A DNA stretch of 64,000 nucleotides from Orientallactaga sibirica (Eukaryota; Chordata; Mammalia; Rodentia; Dipodidae): positions 1,674,001-1,738,000 of the forward strand of contig JAEOAD010002183.1 in assembly GCA_036365145.1 (NCBI GenBank). The letters run 5' to 3'. This document shows positions 10,441-21,700 of the stretch, in pieces. Below the pieces are notes generated by a model. That model had not been told where the DNA came from. It did no database searches and worked only from the letters and a program-made list of their open reading frames with translations. A program made the position numbers and the translations under genes. How positions within the stretch are numbered: position 1 is the first letter of the stretch; each line of letters begins with the position of its first letter.

Positions 10441-11790
10441 TCACATTTCCTTAAATAATATCATCCACACACGGCTACCTAAAATATCTGGAGATAAGAA
10501 TAACATCCTTCATTAGGCATATCTGAGCTAGACAAATGAAATCAAACCTGCTCTCACATCACTGATGTACCCCTGGCGTGGCAATACCCTGAAGAACAGA
10601 GGTGAACATTCAGGTAAAATCTTAATGCTTTTTCTAGTGGATAAATGCTTCCTTAGATCATCCCAAGACACAGGAACTGATCTTATCACTTAATAAATGT
10701 TCTCCATTTGATTCAGTACACCTGGGAAATAAGATTTCTATTTGCTTCCAAGACAGGATTGCATTAAACCTTGATGATGTACCTGTCATTGTGGTTAGAC
10801 AAGAATATTTTAAGTGAGTGTCAATTATATTATTGGAGCGCTCATCTAAGTTTACCTTGTCAGAAACCTAGGAATCTTTATGAGCTCACAGTTTTCTGCG
10901 CTTACTCGTCAGTAGCTGCTGTTTAACATTGCCTCCACAGGCACATACAGAAAACATCAGTAGACTTCACTCTGGTAGCCCAAAATTTTTGTGTCCTTTG
11001 GTACAGGTTCCTGGAAACGTCATTATCATGTCTGTTTACAATGTGCAGAATTCAATGGCAGCTCCTATTAACTAAACAAAATCTAATTATGTCAAAATTG
11101 GACATTGCTTAAAGAAGAATGGTTGGCTTTCATTCTACCTGATATGTGAGTACCTGCAAAAATGGTAAATGTCAAAATGTTCTGTAGACAACTTTTAAAA
11201 GAATTGGTAGGAAAAAATTAGATGAAATTGGAACATGTCCTACCAATTTGATGTTTCTACTCTAAGTCTTTGTGTGTTAGATTTATGAACCCTTCAACTT
11301 CTAGGCAAAATGGTATGTAAATGTGCATTTTTGCAAAAAGAATGTTCCATGACTTTTATGAAATTTTAGAGATAGTCATAACCTCTACAACATTAAGAAC
11401 ACTGCTCTGCATAATGGAATATGTGAAGAACACTTTAATTAGCTTCTTTTTCATGGAAAAAAAAGGACTTTTTGTAAGAGGCACTAGAAAATTTCTGAGA
11501 CATAGGAGAGCATTAAAAATTACCTCTTTCATTATTATTCAATACATTTCCCATTTTTGATATCATGAATATCAAAGTTCATCTAAGATGAATGGTCATG
11601 CAATTCACAGTTCCTTATTTTCTACCATTTAAGGATTCATGGGATATTAGTAGATAATATCAGTAGATAATAGCTTCCTAACTGATTATTCTGCTTCTCT
11701 CTCTGGATCATATGCTGAACATTTTTAATCATTCAGTGATCTCAATAGAGTAGCCTTGCTCATCTTTCTCCTTGTTGGTTTCTAGCAGTG
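10441..11790. other. Single-copy AT-rich region, no gene seen
   Basis: About 1.35 kb without a recognised repeat. A 79-residue plus-strand frame (11321-11560) has no familiar motif and no flanking splice signals I can support. Confidence 0.45.
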
Positions 11791-11791
11791 T

Positions 11792-12135
11792 GTGTGGTGG
11801 TTTGAATGTAAAATGTCCCTCATAGACTCATGTGTTTCAATGGACTGTTCAGGAAAGTTGTGGAGGCTTTGGAATGTGCAGCCTTGCTGGAAGACATATG
11901 CTACTAGAAATGGGCCTTGGGGTATTATAGTCCAGACCCACTTGCCACACTCAATTCTCTCTCTACTTTTTCCCTGATGGTGTGACAACAAGATAACTGG
12001 CAATGCTGCTGCTATGCTTTTCCCAACATGATGAAACTTCCCCTTGAAACTGTAAGCCAGAAATAAATCTTTTCCTTCCATAAGCTGCTTTCTGGTTCAG
12101 ATGGTTGTCTCAGCAATGAGCAGGTAACTGATGCA
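11792..12135 (+). mobile_element. ORR1/MT-type MaLR LTR
   Basis: Near full-length LTR: start 'tgtggtggtttgaatgtaaa', middle 'ccttgctggaagacat', 'cccaacatgatgaaacttcccc', 'actgtaagccagaaataaatc' (polyadenylation signal AATAAA), end 'cagcaatgagcaggtaactgatgca'. No internal sequence adjoins, so it is a solo LTR. Frames on both strands within it are not genes. Confidence 0.85.
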
Positions 12136-12159
12136 ACTGCATTCCATAAAGATTAATAA

Positions 12160-12300
12160 AGGCTGAGGCTGTATTATAGGGCTCTTGCCTTTATTACAAT
12201 GCTCTGGGTTTCATGTACAACACAGCATACTAAAATAGAAGAAGAAGCAGAGAAAGAGGAAAAAGGAGGAGGAAGGAGAGGAGGAGGAGAGAGGAATATG
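12160..12300 (+). mobile_element. ID-type SINE with AG-rich tail
   Basis: A BC1/ID-like head (gctcttgcctttattac, 'gctctgggtttcatgtac') followed by an AGAAG/GGA-rich tail at 12236-12300. Diverged. Confidence 0.5.
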
Positions 12301-12724
12301 ACTTAATGTACTAAAACCACAACCAGTACAATGGCTTAGCATCCTTCTCTTGCTCTGTGACCAGTATGCCAACCTCCTATTTCCCTATAGTAAGGTTATA
12401 GAAAATCATTAGATGATGTCTGTGCAGCCTTTAAACTCCCAAGACTCAGGCTAAAAGCAATGAAAAATTGTTACTCTGAATTGATGACTTAGGAAATCTT
12501 GACTATGAACTCTCTGTTAATCAACCCTGGCAATTGCTGTGACTTAATGTTCTCTTCAATCCCAACTCCTGTTGGTTACCAACTGGCCAGTAAAGATTTC
12601 TCACAAGAGGACTGTTCTGAGGCTTCCGATGATTTCAGGCCAACAAAATCAAAAGGACTTTCATTTTTCCCTAATGGCTAAAGATATTGAAGATCTTTTT
12701 AGATGTTTATTAGCCATTTTTATT
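12301..12724. other. Single-copy DNA, no gene seen
   Basis: Nothing recognised. A 60-residue and a 115-residue plus-strand frame extend into the L1 relic and are not supported as coding. Confidence 0.4.
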
Positions 12725-13262
12725 TCTTCCTTTAATTTTTTAGGAACATATTTTGTATGGATACATCATGCATTGGTACCATTTTTCCCTCCTCCTTATC
12801 CCCATTCTGTTGGGGACTCTCCTCAGTGGTGTTGCCGGCATTCCCCCACGGGTTTGTGGATTATGCATTGTGGGAGCAGCAGTCAAGTTATTTGGGGGAG
12901 GCAATGCCTCTGGGCATGATGTCCCAACCTGTGGCTCTTACAATCTTCCTGCTCCCTCTTCCACAAAATTCCCTGAGCCTTGGTGGACATGCATCAAGTC
13001 TTCTTCAGTGATGAGCTCTTAGGAGCCTCTGGATTTCTGCTTTGGTATGTTTTGAGTATCCTCAGCATCTGTCTCCTTCACCCTGGCACAAATTATCAGG
13101 CTCACCATGGAAGCAGCACTCTTGCTCATCTCTCCAATTCCTCTGTTGTTTTACCTGGGCATTGCCTGAAATGCGAGGGATGGTTTATCTTCTCAGTCTC
13201 ACTACCTTCTGGAAAAGAAAAACTGATTCTCCAGTGGGAAGTGAGAACTCTCTGTTAAGTTC
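12725..13262 (-). mobile_element. L1 3' UTR end, antisense
   Basis: Second copy of the L1 terminal segment described at 2905 ('tgcattggtaccattttt', 'gtggctcttacaatcttcctgc', 'cctgagccttggtgg', 'gcagcactcttgctcatc'). It ends beside an antisense ORF2 fragment, so the two may be parts of one internally deleted L1 or two insertions. The 84-115-residue plus-strand frames here are antisense to the L1. Confidence 0.7.
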
Positions 13263-13279
13263 TCTGCCCCAGTTTTTGA

Positions 13280-13695
13280 ATGGATAATTATTTTTTTAGT
13301 TCTTGTTCTAGATATTAAATCTCTATTGGATATATAGTTGGTGAAGTTTTTCTCATATTCTATAGATTGTCTGTTGACTCTATTGATGGTTTGCTTAGCT
13401 ATAAAATAGCTTTTAAGTTTCATTAGATTCCAATGATTAAACATTTGTGTAACTCCCTGATCTTCTGGGGTCATATTCTGAAAGTAATTCCTTATGTTTA
13501 CATCATAGAGTGTTCTTCCTATTTTTAATTCTAGTTCCAGAGTTTCAGGTCTTATACTGAGGTCCTTGATCCACTTGGAATTGATTTTTGTGCAGACTGA
13601 GAGAAGAGGGTCTAGATTCATTCTTCCAAATGTGGTTATCCAATTTGTCCAGCACCATTTGTTGAAATGCTGTTGTTCTTCCAGTGTGCATTTTT
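13280..13695 (-). mobile_element. L1 ORF2 fragment, antisense
   Basis: The minus strand is open across 13202-13621 and reads like the C-terminal third of L1 ORF2p, with landmarks KINSKWIKDL, WNLMKLKSYF and NRDLISR in the expected order. The reverse-transcriptase domain lies upstream and is absent. The end of the frame (after NRDLISR) runs into unrelated 3' UTR sequence, so it is a relic. Confidence 0.8.
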
Positions 13696-15815
13696 GACCT
13701 AAAAAAAGTCACTAAAAAAATCAAATGACAACAAATGCTAAGGAGGATATGGAGGGAAAGGAAGCCTCACCCACTGTTGGTAAGAGTACAAACTTGTATA
13801 CTGACTATGGAAATCAGTATGGAGCATACACAAAAATTTAAAAATACATCTTTGACTTGATCCAGGCATACCACTGCTAGGCAGATACCTTAAAGATTCT
13901 ACTGTTTGCTATAGAGATACTTGTTCAGCCATGTTTATTGCTGCTTTATTCACAATAGCTAGGAAATGGAATCAGCCCAGATTCCCATCAACTGATGAAT
14001 GGATGAACATGTGGTACATATACACAATGAATTCTACTCAGCACTTAAGAAAACGAATTTTGTAGGAAAATGGATGGACTTGGAAAAAATCATACTAAGC
14101 TCGCAAGACCCTCAAAATAGAAGAAAAAGTTGATGACATCAAATTAAAAGAGAGACTAATGGAGAGAGGGAGGGGATATGATGGAGATTGGAGTTCTAAA
14201 GTGGAATGGGGGAGGGGAGGGAAATATCATATGTTTTTTGTATGTAAGTATAGAAGGTGTCAATAAAAATAATAATTTTAAAAAAATCATACTAAGCGAG
14301 GTTACATAATCTCAGATAGATAAATGCTTCATGTTCTCTCTTATATGTGATTACTAACATAGAACAATTTGATTTATTTATAAGTTGTAATAAATATTAG
14401 TAGTAGTGGTGAGGAAGCTAGAATGAGGCTTGGAAAGAGGAGAATCAAGGAGGAATGAAAAGAGGGGATGTCAGACAGGCAAGTGAAGGAACAGAATACA
14501 GGGCAGAAGGTTCTTAGGAGTGACGGGGAGAATAAAGGATGGAAGAGGGAAATATACAAAACTAATAATGGCATGAATCAGTACCATAGAAACTGTCCTC
14601 TTGGTTACCTAATTAAAAGACACAACTCTTACTAAGAGAAGGGAGAATACTTTGTTCAGAAGTACCCTATAAGGGGAGATAAAGCTCTACCCTAAAACCA
14701 CAGGCTCTTGCTAATAAATACCCATGCTAAAATGGGGTTACCCCCCACATTGAGGTATTGGTCAGGGAGGACCAGGAGGCTCAAAACAGTGTGGACCATT
14801 GCCAAAGCACTTGCTTACCCATCACATCTAAATGATAAGACCCTATTGCTAAAGACACCACAGCTATGCTTGTAGTACATCAAGAGATCATACTGGAACT
14901 GAGATGGAAGCCAGTTCCCTTCTTTTCCTGCTGGCTAGCCCTCATAGTGCTAGAAAGTGCTATGCTAGCTGCTAGGAAATAATGGTCACTAACAGTGTGA
15001 ACAAGCAGGAGATCCTTCAAGCTACAAATCAACCAGGCGGGCACAATGTACACACCTGTGTGACAGTGGCACACAACCTATGGGAATAATGAACCGCTCT
15101 CTTACTGGACATGAGATCCACTCAGTGGTTAGGAATTCATACCTGGTACTGAGAACCAAGTCACAGACCCTAGAGGGAAGTTCCCACTGTTCTTTGGCTA
15201 AAAGGAGAGGATATGCCCATCATAGTCTTCTAAATGTCTATGCATATCCTCTTTGACCCATGATGCTCTCACTTTTGGTTAGAGAATCTGCTTTTTACAG
15301 ACGGTAGTGAATACATGGGCATGACCCATCAGTATGACAAGAAAAAGCTGACTACCTAGTATGAGATGAATTATGTCTATCAATCTACCAGAGCCCAGAC
15401 AACATTACAGAAGAAGTAGCAAATTAAATATGAGTGCTGCCTTCACTGCTTGCCAGAGAACCTCCTCCAGGGAGATGATAACAGAAACTGAGGAGACTCA
15501 GAATTCGTCAAAGCAGAAAATCAGAAGCTTCTGAGAGATCAATACTAAATGAGTATTATAACATGCCCTCCCAGGCTCAGGAAACATTATGCAAAAAGTG
15601 CAGAAATATTGTAAAAGCCTTAGGGAAGGAGTACCCTGAGGCATTGTGTCCTCACAAAGAATAAATGGTTCAATCCCGACCCCACAGGGAATACTGATAA
15701 TACTGAGGGCCTTCAGTGGAATGGGGCAGGGGAGAGGGAACATGAGATGAACCCAATGGGAATATGACCAACACATAATATGTTAAAAATAAACTAAAAA
15801 AGAAGAAAAATAAAT
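13696..15815 (+). mobile_element. 5'-truncated L1: ORF2 3' end plus long 3' UTR
   Basis: Starts in the ORF2 C-terminal region ('caacaaatgctaaggaggat', 'cccactgttggtaagagta', 'ccatcaactgatgaatggat'). It is interrupted at 14101-14280, then continues through about 1.4 kb of 3' UTR ('ggctagccctcatagtgcta', 'cagaccctagagggaag', 'cagagaacctcctccaggga') to an A-rich end near 15800. Stops and frameshifts make ORF2 non-functional. The 5' neighbour is an antisense ORF2 piece in head-to-head orientation, as expected if the insertion was inverted at its 5' end. Confidence 0.8.
14101..14280 (+). mobile_element. Young truncated L1 3' end nested in older L1
   Basis: Bounded by a perfect 17-bp TSD, aaaaaatcatactaagc (14084-14100 and 14281-14297). 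The 180-bp body has a polypurine tract (14160-14222, G/A-rich) and ends 'gaaggtgtcaataaaaataat', with AATAAA just before the tail. A second copy of the same 3' end is at 52395-52495. Confidence 0.9.
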
Positions 15816-15874
15816 CATTCAAGAAATATATCTATTCAAAAAGATTGAAATGACTAGACCATACATATTGAAAT

Positions 15875-16945
15875 AGCACTTTTTTATTAGCAAACAAAAC
15901 ATTAGGTTTCACAATAATGTTTCAAATAATTTTTTTACCATCTTCCCTTTCTGCCCCACAATATAGTGTTCTTTCTGTTTTCATAATACATGTTTGCTTT
16001 TGCCCTTCCCTCTCCTTGTCATCACCACTTGTTCCCTTTTGGGGGTATTTCATCTCAAATCATAGCCCACACTCAGTCTCATATTTACTTATTTATATAC
16101 ATACAAACATAGGATCTATAATGTGAGAACATACAAATTTTGTCTTTCTTTGTTATGGTTACCTCACTTCTTTCCAATTCCATATGTTTCTCCTCAAATT
16201 TCATGACTTCATTTTACTTTATAGCTGAGTAAAACTCCACCATGTATATACACCACATTTTCATTATTTAGTCATCAGTTGGTGAGTATTTAGGTTGATT
16301 CCATCTCCTAGTTATTGTGAACAAAGCAGCAGTGAACAAAATCTCCAAGTACCACTATGGTATAATATACAGTCCATTGAGCTATACCACAGACATGGTA
16401 TAGCTGGGTCATAGGGTCATTAAATTATAACTTTTTGATAAATGTTCATACTGGTTTCCAGTGTCTGTACCAGTTTACATTCCCACTAACATATAATAAG
16501 TGCTCCCTCTTCCCACAACCTTGCCAGCATTTGCTGTTAATAGTTTTCTTCATAGCCATTCTGATTGGAGTGAGATGAAAACTCACAGTGGCTTTAATTT
16601 GTGGTTCTCTGATGATTATGTATGTTGCATATTTCAAAAAATATAACTGTCAGCCATTTGATTTTCATCTTTTGAAAACTGACTGTTCATTAGTCCATTT
16701 ATTTATTTAGTTTTTGTGTGTTTAGTTTTTGTAGTTCTTTATTCTTGATATCAACCTGTCAGAGGAATAGCTGGCAAAGATCACCAATTTTGTAGGCTTC
16801 CTTGTTGCTCTTCTGATCATTTCCTTTGCTGTGAAGAAACTTTTAAATTTTATGTAGTTCCATTTGTTGATTCTTGGGACTATTTTCTGTGCTACTGGAG
16901 TCCTGTTCAGAGAGTTCTTACCTATGCCTGTAACTCCCCGTGTTT
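15875..16945 (-). mobile_element. L1 relic, antisense (3' UTR and ORF2)
   Basis: Plus-strand landmarks are the reverse complement of L1: 'ttacctcacttctttccaattcc', 'catcagttggtgag', 'tagctgggtcatagggtcat', 'ccatttgttgattcttggg'. The minus frame at 16446-16637 carries the ORF2p C-terminal signature HLTPIRMA followed by CWQGCGKRE. Multiple disruptions show it is dead. Confidence 0.8.
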
Positions 16946-18082
16946 AAGAATACCCACCAGCAGAGGAGCAGAGAAAGGAAGAAGACTGAGAAATGGACCA
17001 GACAAATTTAGGCTGGCCAGCATCCCTCCAAACTAAGGGGAAGTGCAAAAGAAATACCAATAGCCTGGCCAGCCAGAACTTCTCTTTTTGTTTGTTTTGT
17101 AGGTTCAATGCTAAGTCAGACTAGTGACAGTTTTCACAATTTAGATACAGTGACTATTCAGAAAGGGAGGAGAGATACAGGAAAGTTGAATGATTTTTTT
17201 CAGAAATAATTTAGAGAGGTACTATGAAAGAGAGGCCACTTCTCTGAGACAGGTCCCCAAACTGCTCAGTCTTTAATTTAGAGCAGGATATTTTAAACTT
17301 TCAATCATTTAGAATATGAGAGGTAAGTTAATTAAATTGGTTCATTTTACTAAAGTCATTGCTATATTAATCCATTGTTATTTTCAATATTGCATTTCAC
17401 TGCAATTATTTTGCTATGTTGAAGCTCATACTATACAATGGAAGGGACATTTAGAAGTAACTAATACCACTAAATTAAAAAAAAAAACTTTCATTTTATT
17501 CAATTAGGTTTTATTAAATATTTTATTTTTTTCCTTTTCATCTTATCATTCTATCCACTATATTTTCATTTCTCATGTCTGATGTGTATATGTTCTGTTC
17601 CCAATACTTAAACACAGGTTTATCTCAAATGTCCTACCAGATCAACATGATCTCAAGGCATTCTAGATAACAGAAATTTTAAAAGATATGTTACAAAGGA
17701 TTGATTTCATGTGTAAATATCATTCTTAGTTATATTTAACCAAGAAAAAACAGTCTTTATTTGTAAAACTTTTATAAGAGTTAATTGCACACATACCAGA
17801 GCTGAAGGAGGAGATTTAGGGCCATAATTTGTGGCTAAATTCAATCTTTTAATCTAAGTTCAGCTGTTGGGAGTTGCCTGTGAAACCCTTGTCCTTGGGC
17901 TTTGCTCCTCAACTCGACTTACTTATGGACTCACTGATCTGAAGGCTTTACCTCTTGCACTAGGGACTTCTTGGATTGGAATACTTTGTAAAGGGGTATT
18001 ATTTAACATACATAGGTCAGAACTGCAATCCTTTAGCTAGAGTTAACTGTGGCACATAACCACCAGTTAAAACTACACTCAA
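16946..18082. other. Single-copy AT-rich region, no gene seen
   Basis: No repeat or exon recognised. A 63-residue plus-strand frame (17316-17507) ends in an oligo-A-encoded lysine run and is not supported. Confidence 0.45.
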
Positions 18083-18330
18083 GGTCTGGAGAGACAGTTC
18101 AGTGGATAAGAGCATTCCTGTGCAAGCATGAAAGCCAGAGGAGGGCCTGGGACGGCTGAGTTCAGCTCCCAGATCCCACATAAACAGCTGGGCATGACCA
18201 AGTGTGTCTGGAACCCCAGTCCTGTGGAGAGCAGATTGGAGAACTGCTGGGACTCATGAAACCACCAAAGCTCTGGACTAAGTGAAGAGACTCTCTCTCA
18301 AGGAAGCAAAACAACAACAACAAAAATAAC
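18083..18330 (+). mobile_element. tRNA-derived SINE, B4/RSINE-like
   Basis: Head 'ggtctggagagacagttcag', then 'gctgagttcagctcccagat' and a body unlike the local B2 copies ('gtgtctggaaccccagtcct', 'agagcagattggagaactgct'), ending in an AAC-rich tail. Confidence 0.5.
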
Positions 18331-18396
18331 CCCACACTCACCTCTGTTTTGTGTGAAGCCACATAGCCATTCCTGTATAATTCTGGTCTAGCCTCA

Positions 18397-18444
18397 TTAA
18401 AAAAAAAGCATTTAGTTAGTTACTTACTTACTTAGTTAGTTAGT

Positions 18445-18488
<44 letters not shown>

Positions 18489-18659
18489 CACATAAAAAGA
18501 GAAAGAATGGGCACATGAGGGCCTCTAACCACTGTACAAAAATTCCAAATGCATGTGCCAGCTAGTCCATCTGGCTTTACATGGGTACTGGGGAATCAAA
18601 CCTGGGTCCCTTGGCTTTGCCGGCAAGTACCTTACCCACTAAGCCATCTCTCCTGCTCA
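18397..18659 (-). mobile_element. B2-type SINE, antisense, with large (GA)n
   Basis: TSD 'tctagcctca' at 18387-18396 and 18660-18669. From left: A/T-rich tail, (TTAG/TTAC)n, (GA)n, then the antisense body ('gggcctctaaccactgta', 'gggtcccttggctttgccgg') and inverted head 'ccatctctcctgct'. Confidence 0.9.
18413..18487. repeat. (TTAG)n then (GA)n compound microsatellite
   Basis: About 30 bp of TTAG/TTAC units joined to about 40 bp of uninterrupted GA, within the SINE tail region. Confidence 0.9.
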
Positions 18660-18669
18660 TCTAGCCTCA

Positions 18670-19039
18670 GTTTTGAGGTTGAACCTATTATGACTTCCTT
18701 TGCTGTGGCAGAAAATGCAAGAGATGCAAGAATCTATCACAACCCTCAGTCAGTATCTTCTAGATTGAAAAAATGTACATGCAGGTGGCTCTATGTGTTA
18801 GCTCACCAAGGAGGTCCATAGGCCATAGTGCACTTAATTCTCGGTCACACAAGGAACTCCAATGCTTTTCTGTTTTTGTTAGGTTTCTCTTCTTAAACCC
18901 TAACAGAGATCATGTTGTTCATATTCAAGATGTCTTAATACTAAAAGATTAGAATTTAATACAAATTGCCTTCTAGCTTCAACAATTTTGGCAGGCTTAT
19001 GAACAGCTTTTTTTTTTTTTTTTTAATTGAAAAGCCTCA
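18670..19039. other. Single-copy DNA with a T run
   Basis: Nothing recognised apart from the T run at about 19009-19024. Confidence 0.4.
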
Positions 19040-20068
19040 TCTTGTATTTCTGTGGCATCTTCTTTCTAAGTGAAGCACTTGCAATTGCTCCTTGCTGGCC
19101 ACTCTGCTTTGGGTCTTCTGAAGTAGATTACCACTGCCTTAGCAGGATGGTCTCGAACGCCAGAGAAAATGTGAACTAATTCAATATCACATTCATTGTT
19201 CCACTGAGTTCAGGCAATTGCTTTTCTGGTAAGCATCTCACATGCTCTGATCAGTACAAGATTAACTCCAGAAACTAAAGGATTAGAAGTTTGCCTGGGT
19301 ATCTCTAGTTCTCAGCTGTCATGCTGGGGCATGGGCCGCTTGTGAACATTCAGAAAAGAAGAAAGTAACTCATGAGGTCACATGGATGTGGAAGCTTGAG
19401 CATATTGCCTGGTCTTCGTGGTATTGCCTCTGTTGAGTTAACATCCTACAGGGCATGCAGCTAGAAGGAAATGAAGGACATTTCAGAGTCTCTTCCCGAG
19501 ATACGCTTAGTGCCGTCACAGTTCCAAAGCAGTCACGTCATCTACTCTGGGTCAGCTGAGATGTGGGTCAGGAGCCCAAGCTATCAGAAAGACACGTGCT
19601 GGAGCAGAACACCTGATTTCTCTAAGCTCGTACCCAAGAATGATGCTGGCGGCCTCACAGAGCTTTCGCGCCATCTTGACTGCTCTGGACAGACACCTGA
19701 GATGGAGCTGATGAGGCTGGGGAACAGGGAGACCAGATTGTGGACACTCACTCAGCAGATTACAGAGCCCAGGAGCTCTTATCAGTGTCAGTCAAAAGCA
19801 TGAGTCAGGCATGGAGAGCAAACAATGAAAAGAATGACTTCACATTTTAAACTTCTCTGCCTGCAGAGAACACCGAGTACCTCTTTACCCCACACTCCCG
19901 TGGAGAAATACTCTTCTATCTACAGAATGTTATGTGGCTCAGTTTACCTAAGTTTCTACACCAAACAATCTCACAGCTACATGTATTTTCTTTTCTTTTT
20001 TCTAGTAGAGCCTCATAAGGGGGAGATGGAGTACAATACCTGAAATAATGAGATTTTCATAGAAAATA

Positions 20069-20076
20069 ATGCAAAT
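20069..20076 (+). promoter_or_regulatory. Octamer motif ATGCAAAT
   Basis: Exact POU/OCT octamer, 69 bp upstream of the X-box. An 8-mer alone is weak evidence. Confidence 0.3.
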
Positions 20077-20144
20077 GAGCCCTTTTGCCCTAATGACCCA
20101 TAATAAGATGCTCTTGTTACCAAGCTCTGCAGCAACCAGTGCAG

Positions 20145-20158
20145 GTTGCCATGGTAAC
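20145..20158. promoter_or_regulatory. Perfect palindromic X-box (RFX-type)
   Basis: GTTGCCATGGTAAC: both half-sites match the RFX X-box consensus GTNRCC(N0-3)RGYAAC and the 14-mer is fully self-complementary. RFX factors bind such sites near ciliary and other genes. No gene is visible nearby, so any role would be distal. Confidence 0.5.
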
Positions 20159-20401
20159 GCCCAGCTGCTCGTTGGCACAGTTGTTTAATGATCACTGTGA
20201 TGTCAGGCTCTTGAGATAAACACAAGCTCAGACAAATCTTTACAGACATGGTGACAGTCCACTGGGTACTTCGGTTATGTCTGAGTTAGTTCTCCTGTGT
20301 CCAGGTATAATTAAAATACATGCAGACCTAGACTAGAAATGCTCTTCAGCAGAGAATTAGGTCACCTTTGAAATTTCCTTACTCACTTTCATTGCTTCAC
20401 A

Positions 20402-20440
20402 TGACTGCCTGGTTGGAAGTAAGCCAGAACCAGGCAGTCA
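20402..20440. other. Perfect 13-bp inverted repeat (hairpin)
   Basis: Arms TGACTGCCTGGTT (20402-20414) and AACCAGGCAGTCA (20428-20440), fully complementary, with a 13-nt loop. Pairing does not extend further outward. Confidence 0.7.
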
Positions 20441-20800
20441 CAGCACAGTGCTGCAGATGACACGTCACACACCTGAGACCCAGATTACACTTGATGTGGG
20501 TGGGGACGTTCTGCCACTCTACCCTGAACCAAACCAAAATAGGTCACCTTTTGTTCCCTCTTCCCATGCTCCCTGCATCAGCCTTCTACTTTGAGCTTAA
20601 AATTCTCACCTTGAATCATGACTTGAGTTAGACCCCCTCACTCCAGAAACAACAGGAGCTTTTACCCTGAATATAATTTTCAAAATGATGTTGCTATCTG
20701 GAGGACAGGTCCTGGGGAATATGTACTTTTCATTCCTATTCTATTCTTTTTCTCTCTCTCTCTATCTTTTGATCTGCTATGAGATGGTTTAATAAGCTCC

Positions 20801-21060
20801 TGTTATCTGCAGACAATTACCAGAAACACCAAGATGAATAAGGATGAATTAGGCTCCATCTCTCTTCTCTAAGAGACGTTGGGTTGTCAAAGGAGAGAGG
20901 CATATACAGGACTCATGAGGAAACACGTTACCTGAAGGAGAGCAGGAGAGGCCTTTTAGAAGAGATGGTGTTTGGCCCAGCTCTGTGGAAATTAGTGGAG
21001 TGGTGGCAAGGAAGGAAAGAGAAGAAGGGTTGATGTGAACTCAGACTGAAGGCATGAAAT
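20801..21060 (+). mobile_element. Ancient mammalian repeat (L2-like), diverged
   Basis: 'aggagaggccttttagaagagatggtgtttggcccagctct' resembles a common old mammalian repeat segment. Family uncertain. Confidence 0.3.
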
Positions 21061-21365
21061 GATCTTCTATATTTGGGAAATTAAACAATTCAGGATGGCC
21101 CAGTCTTTGTCCACAAGAGTTAGCTGTTTGAGAAAGAAAGTAGGGCCCAGATCAGAATAATTTTGATTTTCTTTTGTGGGCCAATAGAAGTTATATAATT
21201 ATCATAAGGGAGTAGGCAGAGAACTGTAATTGCCACTCAAGAAAATCATTTTTTTCAACAAGAAGAACATGAACCAAGAAAGTAGGAGACATGGAACCGT
21301 TAGGGAGTTATTGAAGGAGTATGACTAGGAAGGATCTGTTGGAGTCCATCTGGCATATTTGTTAA

Positions 21366-21391
21366 TTTTTTTTTTTTTTTTTTTTTTTTTG
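21366..21391. repeat. Poly-T run
   Basis: About 24 consecutive T. The 80-residue frame that starts in it is an artefact. Confidence 0.85.
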
Positions 21392-21394
21392 AGG

Positions 21395-21700
21395 AGAATC
21401 ACCCTTCTCTTGATGACTGGCCTACCCACACAACAGTGGACATATGACCCAAATCCAGACCATGACAGGGCCCTCATTCTCTTCCTGGTTCATACTATCC
21501 ATCCAGATGAGCACATTCTTGTGCAGCACCAGATTTCTCTAGTGCAGCTTCATATAGGGATGCCTGGGCACTGGATTCTTCATTGTTGCTTTCCAGGATA
21601 AAAGGATGTACCTTTGTAGCTACCTTTCTATGTGGAGCAGGCCCTGTGATCATTAAGCCAATATGTGCCAGAAAATTAACTAAAAGTTAGGGACACAGAG
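21395..21700. mobile_element. Ancient interspersed repeat, family uncertain
   Basis: 'gactggcctacccacacaac', 'tatgacccaaatccagacca', 'aggataaaaggatgtacctttg' and 'gtgatcattaagccaatatg' resemble an old DNA-transposon/MER-type repeat of placentals. The name cannot be fixed by eye. Confidence 0.3.

Larger units (their letters stand above)
19040..20800. other. Repeat-poor single-copy block
   Basis: The longest part of the window that is free of recognisable repeats and not obviously AT-rich. It holds a 110-residue plus-strand frame (19471-19803) with no recognised domain, an octamer, an X-box and a perfect hairpin (listed separately). A (TC)n stretch lies near 20750. I infer it could be conserved non-coding DNA, but cannot test conservation here. 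Confidence 0.4.

Noticed and set aside
11792..12135. Part of a complete endogenous retrovirus
   Set aside because: MaLR LTRs here are solo: no gag, pol or primer-binding region lies between any same-orientation pair.
13202..13621. 139-residue minus frame as a host gene
   Set aside because: It carries L1 ORF2p C-terminal signatures and runs into L1 3' UTR sequence.
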